Position numbers and translations under genes: made by a program
Source of the DNA: Micractinium sp. NFX-FRZ
Taxonomy: Eukaryota; Chlorophyta; Trebouxiophyceae; Chlorellales; Chlorellaceae
Reading direction: 5' to 3'
Length of the DNA: 28,017 nt
Assembly: GCA_029339195.1 (NCBI GenBank)
Contig: JAPTJF010000624.1
Coordinates: 1-28,017 of the forward strand
Notes under the pieces: model-generated
What the model was told of the DNA's origin: nothing
Database searches by the model: none
The model's input: only the letters and a program-made list of their open reading frames with translations
Shown here: piece after piece, positions 20,279 through 28,017 of the stretch
Position numbering within the stretch: the first letter of the stretch is position 1
How the letters are laid out: every line of letters starts with the position of its first letter

Positions 20279-20579
20279 TGCGGACCATATTCAGTGTTTA
20301 CCGCTGCTTGTATTGCAAGAGCAGGGTTGCCCCTGTGCATGGATTGCAGAGTACAGATGGTGACTGGCAGAGGCCAGGGTGTGCTGGCAGGCCCTGGACT
20401 GTCGCGGTGGATGTGAAATTCTTCAAACGCTGGCACGAGACTGTGCACGGCAGCGCAGTAATGGTCGGCAGCAGGCTTGAGTCTGTGCAAGAACATGTAC
20501 AGGCGCTGTACAGCGCTGGGCGGCCCGCCCCGGCCCGCCCCGGTATGGCCACAGGGGCGGTTGCGTCGCAGGCGATGGC

Positions 20580-21165
20580 TCATGCGTGCGGCTGGCGCAG
20601 CCAGCTGGCAGCAGCGGGCCACATCCGCAGGCTGGCCATGCCTTGCAGAACGACGTAGTGCTGCCTCAGCTCTGCTGGGGCGACGCTGTGCATGAGGCGG
20701 CGGAAGCGGTCGACCTCAGCCTTGGGGATGCCACCTGCAGGCAGACAAGGCGGGTTGGCACGGGAGGTGGACAAGGCGGGCAACACTCGGCTCCGCGCCA
20801 AGACATGCCCTCTCTCGTATATGTGCTCATGCACGTGCTCATTCCACAACCAATGCAGCCGCACCAGTTGCCCCACCAGCTCGTCCCTTTGCTCACCCTC
20901 CGACTCCAGGCGATCCAGCAGCGGGGTGAAAGAGGCCGGCACACACACGTCACCCTCCCCGCTGCCAGCGGCCGGCAGCCCAGCAGCAGGGCCCTGGGCG
21001 GTGCCAGCCGAGGCGCTGCGGCCTGCAAAGGCTGATGCTGCGCCGGGGCTGTGGGCGGGGGTGGAGCTGGGGGCTGCCGAGGCCACATGCTGTGGCTGCT
21101 GCTGCGGTGGTGGCGGCGGCGGCGGCGGCGGCTCGGGCACAGGCTGGGCCTGCAGCATGGATGAG

Positions 21166-21198
<33 letters not shown>

Positions 21199-24100
21199 TC
21201 GTGTGTGCCAAAGCAGGGCGCATCTGCCTGCGCAGGCTGCGCCACACCCTGAGCAGCAGGGGGCGTGCGGGCCAGCGTCACCATGGCAGCACCCGGCCGA
21301 GCTGGCCAAAAGTGCAAGTGGTCGTTCTCTGCCGCCTGTAGCCCGCTCAGGAGGTCGGATGCCTGGAGGTACCATGTGTTGGGCTGTCCTTCGCTGTAGC
21401 GCCTGAGACGACACTCGTACTGCCTGCGCCCAGCAAGGCAAGGCAGCTTGCAGGTGTGCTCAGGCGGGGTGGCAAGCACTGAGCAGCAAGCATGAATGAG
21501 AGGGCAGCGGCAGTGGGGCACGCCCGCTGCGTCCGTGAATGGCAGTGGCAGGGCCAAGGGGGAAGTGTATGCAATGTGCTTGCAATGGCACGCTGGCAGC
21601 CTCAGATCAGGCGTACTCTCACCCATCAGTGGCTGGCGTGCGGATGGTCACGCCTGCAGGTGGCAGACCAGAGCCAGGTGCCTGGCAACCAAAGATGGCC
21701 ACCGCTTGGCTCGCTGCAGGCGATGCAGAGAGAGCATAGGCAGTCGGTGAGCCATCCAACAAGGGGGAAGCAGGCAGGCAGGCACACAGGCAGGCGGCCA
21801 GGTAGCAGAAAAATCTTGAGCAATCAGCAAGTGCAAGCGTCCCACACTCACTGGTTATGGTGATGGCCTTGCGGCGGCACATGCCTTCTGACAGAGTCAG
21901 GGAGAAGCAGCCATCACCCAGCTCCCTCCAACTGCTAGCAAACTTGCCATTCTTGCGCGGCCGCGCGGCTGCCCACTGCTGCAGAGCCTGGCGGGGCGTC
22001 TCCTGCCGCACCTGGCACGCCCCCTGCCCCTGCACATGCTGCCCCTGCTGCTGGCGCGCCTGCTGCGACACTGGCGGCTCCTGTGCCTTCTGAGGCGCTG
22101 GCTGCGTCCCACTGGCAGCAGCTGGCGGCTGCCCCTGCCCCTGGAACGCGAAGAAGCTCTGGGCTTCTGCTGAGCCTGCCGGCCACACCTGAAAGCTGGC
22201 CCGGTTCTTGCCGCAGCCGCGCAGAGCCAACACATCGCCAGGTTGGACCTGCATGGGGCGGCACAGCACACAGGTGGCAAACATCTTCACGACATTACAA
22301 AGAGGGACGGTTGGACAACCGGCCACGCTGCGGGCGGCATTGGCCACTTGCAGAGCATGGTGCGTCCACGTCACAGGCAGAGGGTCAACAGCAGGCTGCA
22401 CTGGCATGCCGTCACGCAAGGCCCGCTGCAAAGTCTTTCTTGCCTGGTGCTCGCTCCAGAAGTTCCTGGGCACTTGCAGCATCACTTGCTTGCCCGGGCG
22501 GTCGGCACGGGCATAGGTCTTGCATGCCCACTGACTGGCCACTACACCCGTGCTGCTCACGACACGGAGGCTGGCCCCGGCGCACAACCCTGTGCGCTGC
22601 ATCCAGGCTGTTTGGGGCATGGTGGCATAACTGTGCAGGTGCATTGTCAGTCGGGGGCAGGAGCGCAAGCGCGCAGGCACGCAGACGATGTGCAAGGTGA
22701 AGGAGAGCTTGTTGCTCCCAGCATGCGAGTGCGTGGTCTGCCCTTGCACGCTGTCAACCCGGCTTTGGATGACGTGCCTTCTCTCAAGTAGCCCACTCAC
22801 CAGGCAGGGTGAGGTGCCCCTTCTCTAGCACGCTAGCAGGCAGCAGCGTGCAGCACTGCCCGCTGCCTACAGGCCACTCTGCCCAGCAAACTGCAGGCTT
22901 CCGTGCAGACTGCCGCTGCTGCCCTGCCCCCATCTCTGCATCTGCCTCCTCCATCGCATCGCCCTCCTCGCTGCCATCGGGCTGCTGCGGGGCTGGCAGC
23001 GCGCGGTGCCGCTTGGCACTAGGCAGTCTGCCCTCGCTGCCGTCGTCCGTGCGCTTGCCAGGAGTTCTGGCAGGTGGCGGGCTCCTGCTGTCGCTGCCTG
23101 CATGCGCCCTGCCACCGCTCGTGCGCATACTGCTCTTGCCACCCTTGATCCGTGGGGCCTCCTGCTCAAAGTCAAGGTACCCCTGGCCCTCTGCCGAGCC
23201 TTGCTTCCACAGGCGGTAGCTCACGCTGCCTTGGCCGCTGCTACGCAGCGCCAGCACGTCCCCCTCGCCCACCTGCACACATACAACAGGACAGCATCGC
23301 AAGCTTGAGATCGACATTCACTTGCGGCCGACAGATGAGTGCGGGCATGCAAGGGCGAGTGCAGGGTCCCGGTTGCGCCAGGCCTACGGTGCCACTGACT
23401 CAATGTGAACTCGCCTCATGGGTTGATTTAAAGGCAGCCGGTATCCAGAGAACCAGCTTGTCTCGGTAGGTGTTGTACTTGAGCTCCCATGCCTGCCCCC
23501 CGCTGCCAGCGTGCACAGCATGCAGTCGGCCTGCCTTGCTGCCAGCAGGCAGCTCAGGGCAGCCTGCTTCCAGCATCCAAACTGCACTTGGCAGTCAAGG
23601 GGGGGCATGGCTGTGACAGCGTGGGGAGGCAGCAAGCAGATGCAGCAGCATGTGCAGCAGAAGCAGAGGGGGCACAGCGAGCCGCCACTAGCCCTGCAGC
23701 CTGCCAGATGGGCTGTGCCAACCCCAATTTCCCTGTGGCTGGCTAGTGGCCTGCTCCCCTTAATCAATGGAAGGTCACCCACCTACCCCGCTGACCTGGC
23801 AAGTAGAGGTCGCCGTTGACCATGGTCCGACGGGGGACAGCGATGCAGTACTGGCTGCTGCCTGCAGGGAACTCCACAAAACGGCTGCCCCGCTGCTGCC
23901 TCTGCTGCTTCTGTGCAGCCGCTCTTGCTGCTGGCGGCGGTGTCCCCTGCAGCTCGCCTGCGCCCGCCGCTGGCATGCTGGCGTCGCTGCCGTACCTGCT
24001 CTCCTCCTCCCCGCTCTCCTCGGCATACCCATGCTCTGACCCTTCCTCAAGCCCACTGCCCTCCTCCTCAAGCTCTGCTGCCAGAGGCGCCGGCAGATGC

Positions 24101-26965
24101 TGCCCCGGGCTTGGCCCCGGCTGCTCGCTGTGGCCGCCACCAGCAGCTGCCAGGGCGTGCTTTGCCAGCCTGACAGCCCGGCCACCTGTCACCATCAGGG
24201 CGGTGCGTTCAAATGCAGCGTACTGTTGCGCCTCTGCTGAGCCTGCCCTCCACAGGCGGTAGCTCACGCAGCCAGGGCCGCTGCCCCTCAGCACCAGCAC
24301 ATCCCCCTCCCTCAGCTGCGCGCATACAGGAGCGGAGACGGACGGAAGAGGAAGGTTGGGGTGGGATCCGTGGAGAGGCGGGTGGCTGCTGAGCGCAGTG
24401 GCCCTGGCATGTACTGGCATGTACTGGCATGGGCAGCGCACAGCAGGGCCGGGGCAACGAAGTTCTCAGAGTGCAGCATGCGCCTTCTACTAGTGTATGG
24501 CGCCCACGATGCATGCGCTGTGTGAATCCTACAACTGCACACCTTTCCAAGCCCCTCCGACACCCCGCCTGCAGTCAGACCCTGGAGCAGAAAACTACAA
24601 CAGCTTGCCTGGTGTGTTTGGCGAAAGGCGGCCGACATTGTGGCAAAAAACTGTGTGGAAGGCCTGCGTCTGGCGCAAGTGCTTGTCACCGCCCAGTCCC
24701 AAGCTGAGCCGGTGCCGCTGGTGGGCACGACGTGCAGTCTGTCTAGGCTGCCGCCACGCAGGTCGGGGCAGCCGGCCGCTTGCATCCACCCTGGCAGTGA
24801 ACGCATGCATGTGAACAGTAGCTTTCGTCAGGGGCAGGGCAGCAGGCCTCAGGTTACAGCACTCATGGAGGCAGCAAGGCCAGCACCCGGTGCTGCTCCG
24901 CAACAGGCAGCATACACACCAGAACACCGCCCCAGCCCTTGCCAGCCTGTGATCACGACCCAGACCACACCCGCTCACCTGGAAGACCAAGGCGGCCCAT
25001 TTTCGCCATGCTGCACGAAAGCGACGTGCAGAACTGCCGGCTGCCTGCTGGGTACTCCAGCCACCGGGCCGCCCGCTGCCGCCTCTGCCGCTGGCCCCCG
25101 CTGCCTGCTGGCCGCCTGCTGGCCTCACCGGCCTCGCTGGCATCGCTGCTGTACCCCTCCCCGCTCTCCTCCTCCTCCATGGCCTCCCGCTCATCGTTTC
25201 CCTCCTGCTCTTCTGACCCCTCGTCTGCCTCAGAGCCCTCCGCCTCACTAGCACACCCCTGCTCCTCGCCCCCCGCTGCTGCTGCCGCAGCCGCCGCTGC
25301 TGCTCCTGCTGCAGGCCGCCGCCTGGTGCTGTGTGGCCAGCTGGCGGGCACTCCCAGTTCGTGCCCCCGGAACGCCTGCGCCTGTCCTGCGCCCGCATGC
25401 CACAGCTGCACACTGACGCGCGCGGCATCTTGTGGAATCACCACCAGCACATCTCCCGCCTCCACCTGGCATGGGCAGCGAGGCAGAGTGACGGCAGCAA
25501 GGCAGAATGACGGCAGCAGGGCAAGTAAGACGGAGCACACATGTGCACGCGTGCACGCCCCCATGACAATGTGCAGCACTCAGTTCAAGAAGCCGACCAG
25601 CATGCCTTCCGCCTGCCAGCCACCCCCTGCAAGCCTCCCCGCCTGGCAGCGCAGCGCACCTGCTGCTCCTGCATGAACACAGCTCTCAGCCGCAGCATCA
25701 CATCCACCTTGCCTCCCACCCTCGGGTATTGAAGCAGCGGCCAGGGCAGCAGGGCGCCGCCACTCCTCCCGTCAGCCGGCGGCGGCTCCACAACGCCTAT
25801 GCTGCTGGGCAGCTTGTGGCTGCTAAGACCAAACACCTGCTGCTGAACCCAGGCTGCACACAGAGCAGAAAGCAGCCAGGGCAGCAGGGGCAAGGTGGCG
25901 TGTCAGGGAGGGCACCTGGCTGGGCAGGCGCCAGATTTGCACAGGCCGAGCGAGGGCATGGGATTTATGAGGGTGGCACTCGGCAAGGGGCAAGTGTGGA
26001 TTGCACTCCATTGCAGGTGGGCGCCCTCCCGAGTGCCGGCACCACAGCAAGCGGGCAGGCACCTGGCAGGGAGATGCTGCTGTTGTGGACGGCCCGCCTG
26101 GATAAGACGGTCGCATACTGCCGGCTGCCCTGGGGCCACTCAAGCCAGCGAGTCGACTTGGGGACGGGGGCTGCTGCCGCCTGTGCCGCCGCAGCTGGTG
26201 CGCCGCCTGCAGCGCCGCCGCCGCCGGCAGGCGCTTCCAGGCTGCTACCTGGCTGTGCCTCGCTGCTGTCAGCTCCATCTACAGGCAACTCTTGCTGCGC
26301 CGGCGCCGTGTCCTCCATGAAAGAGCTGCTGCCTGAAGAAGCCGGGGTGCGGCCATTTGAGAGGGGCGGTGCCAGGAAGGCGGCGGCTGCGCCGCCTGCC
26401 AGCAAGTGGTCCACCGCGGCGAGCGGCAGCTGTGCCAGCTGCTGCCAGAGCGGGTGTGAGAGGTATGTTTCCAGCGGCTGGTGCAGCTTCAGGATGCCGA
26501 GGTCCTTGCCCAGGCTTCTTGCCAACTGCGATGCAGGCAATGAGGAGGTGGGGCGCTTTCAATTGAGGTCCTGCTGGAGGCTCCTCTGCCGCTTCGTGCA
26601 CCGCAAACGCAGCCTGCAGCAACCTGTATGGTGAGGGGCACAGCATGCGGCGGGGATGAAAGCTGCTAGCTGCTGCGCCTGCTGGCGGTGCGGCGCCTGC
26701 GCCGCCAGCGGGGCCGTTGCTCAGCTTCACTAGCGCCTGGCCGTCCTCGGCGCGCCCGGAATACTCTCCAAATATAAATTAATAAGAATATGGGGCTGGC
26801 AGGGGGGCTCACCGCGCATTTGCCGACATCATAAGTCGCTTCAGCAACCAGGCGGTTATCACGGTCTCCTAGCGGCAGGACCTCGCTCCTGAACACCAGG
26901 CGCGGGCGCCACAGCCCGCCCTCCACCTCCACCACCTTGTTGACGGGGACCCTTGAGTCGCCCAT
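20580..26965 (-). CDS. Multi-B3 protein: AP2-like N-terminus plus five B3-like domains
   Basis: Probable nuclear DNA-binding protein, 1377 aa. Minus-strand exons: 26965-26813, 26763-26602, 26525-26063, 25853-25660, 25465-24979, 24790-24609, 24315-23796, 23581-23415, 23272-22801, 22607-22444, 22248-21852, 21713-21623, 21423-20897, 20734-20580; phases consistent. The N-terminus (RLVAEATYDVGKCAYSGRAE) resembles a decayed AP2 domain. Five B3-like units lie at about 228-353, 455-580, 690-806, 905-1018 and 1090-1190. Each opens with a strand pair (WLEYPAGSRQF ... LP), continues in its own exon (WMQAAGCPDLRGGS ... AW ... F) and, in units 1-4, closes in the next exon with GDVLVLR and LWRAGSAEAQ. Unit 5 lacks that last signature. 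Acidic and Gln/Pro linkers separate units. The C-terminal module is GGIPKAEVDRFRRL to AASWLR. Three introns look GC-AG. Introns 1 and 2 (49 and 76 nt) are short and the least certain. Plant REM proteins also carry several B3 domains. Confidence 0.8.
21155..21195 (-). repeat. CAG/CTG tract encoding poly-Gln
   Basis: Encodes a Gln run after B3-like unit 5, followed on the minus strand by a poly-Pro run (about 21110-21130), in the linker to the C-terminal module of the multi-B3 protein. Confidence 0.8.
22249..22443 (-). other. GC-AG intron in B3-like unit 4
   Basis: Donor CAG/GCAAGA after FWSEHQ, acceptor CCCATGCAG before VQPGDVLAL, phase 0. The position equals that of the introns in units 1-3. 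A GT donor farther on (CCA/GTGCAG) would insert 14 residues not present in other units. Confidence 0.7.
23273..23414 (-). other. GC-AG intron in B3-like unit 3
   Basis: Donor GAG/GCGAGT after FKSTHE, acceptor TATGTGTGCAG before VGEGDVLAL, phase 0. Reading on without splicing meets a stop five codons later. Confidence 0.7.
24316..24608 (-). other. GC-AG intron in B3-like unit 2
   Basis: Donor CAG/GCAAGC after FRQTHQ, acceptor ATGCGCGCAG before LREGDVLVL, phase 0. The same intron in unit 1 (25466-25659) uses CAG/GTGCGC, a normal GT donor. Confidence 0.7.
24408..24434 (+). repeat. Short tandem GTACTGGCAT repeat
   Basis: Two full and one partial 10-bp units within the intron of B3-like unit 2. 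Confidence 0.75.
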
Positions 26966-26970
26966 CACTC

Positions 26971-27002
26971 GGATCAGACTCTCTGATCAGACACTCTGAT
27001 CC
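26971..27002. promoter_or_regulatory. GGATCAGA inverted repeats just upstream of the multi-B3 start
   Basis: GATCAGA-CTC-TCTGATC (26972-26988) is a perfect 7-bp inverted repeat with a 3-base loop. GGATCAGA (26971-26978) is also complementary to TCTGATCC (26995-27002). The element sits 5 nt upstream of the inferred ATG, so it could act as a DNA dyad or as an RNA hairpin in the 5' UTR. Confidence 0.6.
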
Positions 27003-27610
27003 GTCCGAGCGGAAGAAGAGTGGCGGGACGAGTGAGGCAGGAGATAAAGTATCGCAGCTTTCCGCCGGATGTAGGGGGGCTGGGGTAGATGCCATGCGCG
27101 TCTCCTCATGAACAACCCTACCGCCGCCCGTCACCGCCATCAAACCCAGCTGCCAACCAGCTGTCCAAGCCGGGCCTGTCCTTCGACCATCACACAAAGC
27201 CTCCGGTCTCTCAGGGCATCCAAGGGCTGCAGTTGAAATGCCCTTTCTAGATACGGAGCCAGGCCCGGCACCTGCGGATGCCCCTTCATGTGCAGCTGCT
27301 GGGGGCTGTGCCAATGCGCCGCGGCCGTACCTCGGCAGTGGCAACCCACTGTGGGCCACCGTGCCAAAGGGCATGGTTAGAGCTGAAAGCATGCGTCGTG
27401 TAGCCGGTGAGGGGTGATCTTAGGTGACGGCATAGATGCTGTGGCAGCACAGAGGGTTGGGGAGGGGGCTAGGGCGCGGTGCTGTAGTGACTAAGAAGGG
27501 AGGAGGGCTTGGTGGTGGCGTGGAAGTGGGGGGGAGCAGGGCTCTTTAGCCTCTGCAAGACAAAAGCTATCTGTGACAATGGAATGCAGCATGCAAGGTA
27601 TTCGAGGCCA

Positions 27611-27664
27611 GCGTCTGCAGTTTGGGTGACGCACAAGAAGCGTCTGCAGTTTGGGTGACGCACA
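27611..27664 (+). repeat. 25-bp direct repeat with TGACG motifs, 29-bp period
   Basis: Two identical copies (27611-27635 and 27640-27664) begin GCGTCTGCAGTTTGGG and end TGACGCACA. Each contains TGACG, the core bound by plant TGA-type bZIP factors in paired as-1 elements. Whether it is functional is unknown. Confidence 0.8.
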
Positions 27665-28017
27665 TAATGAACATCAAACACACTCGGATGGCAACAGCTT
27701 TGGGGAATTACCACATTCTGTAAGCACCTGCTTCATTTTTACGGGAAAGTGCACACATTATGGGATCAGGGACATGGAATGAGGCAAGCCTGGGCAGCCA
27801 GGAGGGGTGAATCATGACGCTGCACCAGAACGCACTCCTGCCCTTGTACCCTCATAACTCAGGACAGCCCGCCAGGGATGTGCCACCAGGCAAAGCCGCC
27901 AGCCAGCCATCTGCCCTGGCGACAGCCGGCGCAGGTCACGCACACTGCTTCGCGCCCGCAATCTAGCGAGAGTCCGAGGGCTGTTTCGGTCGCTGCGCCC
28001 CGCCTGCACCAGACGGA

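Larger units (their letters stand above)
19979..20579. other. Intergenic between convergent B3-family genes
   Basis: Holds the 3' UTRs of the RAV-type gene (plus) and the multi-B3 gene (minus), a short tandem repeat at 20057-20126 and a plus-strand TGTAA at 20274-20278. No gene supported. Confidence 0.65.
26966..28017. other. Right-edge region without a supported gene
   Basis: Upstream region of the multi-B3 gene. It holds the inverted repeat at 26971-27002 and the 25-bp repeat at 27611-27664. Minus-strand open frames at 26859-27392, 27140-27367 and 27812-28009 show no domain I recognise. The frame at 27140-27367 (ending GQARLGQLVGSWV) and that at 27812-28009 could be exons or small genes, but I cannot support either. 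The part around 27580-27790 is less GC-rich. Confidence 0.5.

Noticed and set aside
27812..28009. Minus-strand 65-codon frame at the right edge
   Set aside because: Too short, no domain and no visible splice partner within the window.

Overview
The window looks like nuclear DNA of a GC-rich green alga (Chlorophyta, probably a Chlorella-like trebouxiophyte). The signs are intron-dense genes with GT-AG splicing, long CAG/GCN tracts that give poly-Q and poly-A, plant-type transcription factors (AP2/ERF and B3), plant-type NAT transporter and ALKBH1 proteins, and TGTAA near some gene ends. The lineage is inferred, not tested. Gene models were built by hand by matching splice phase, frame and paralogue similarity. 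I saw no tRNA, rRNA, CRISPR array or clear transposon.

Layout, left to right: (1) the 3' part of a plus-strand B3-like gene (289-1471); (2) a convergent ALKBH1-like 2-oxoglutarate/Fe(II) dioxygenase (3547-1628, minus, 4 exons, 452 aa); (3) a disordered protein of unknown function (6364-3875, minus, 3 exons, 754 aa); (4) a nucleobase-ascorbate (NAT/NCS2) transporter (12050-6774, minus, 17 exons, 624 aa); (5) a single-AP2-domain transcription factor (15431-12427, minus, 6 exons, 569 aa); (6) a divergently transcribed RAV-type AP2+B3 gene (15906-19978, plus, 8 exons, about 837 aa); (7) a convergent multi-B3 gene (26965-20580, minus, 14 exons, 1377 aa) with an AP2-like N-terminus and five B3-like units. 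The right-hand kilobase has no gene I can support.

The main discovery is a cluster of B3-family regulators. Genes 1, 6 and 7 each carry B3-like sequence and end in a related short helical module. Gene 7 seems to have grown by tandem duplication of a two-exon unit. In three of its four comparable units, the intron just before the B3 Gly-Asp turn appears to use a GC 5' splice site instead of GT. The transporter has one more GC-AG intron, and near its 3' end a duplicated 3' splice site next to a G-quadruplex-like donor, which could give two alternative C-termini.

Nothing suggests an operon or one pathway. The transcription-factor cluster (5-7) and gene 1 are related by family; the dioxygenase, transporter and disordered protein look like ordinary neighbours.
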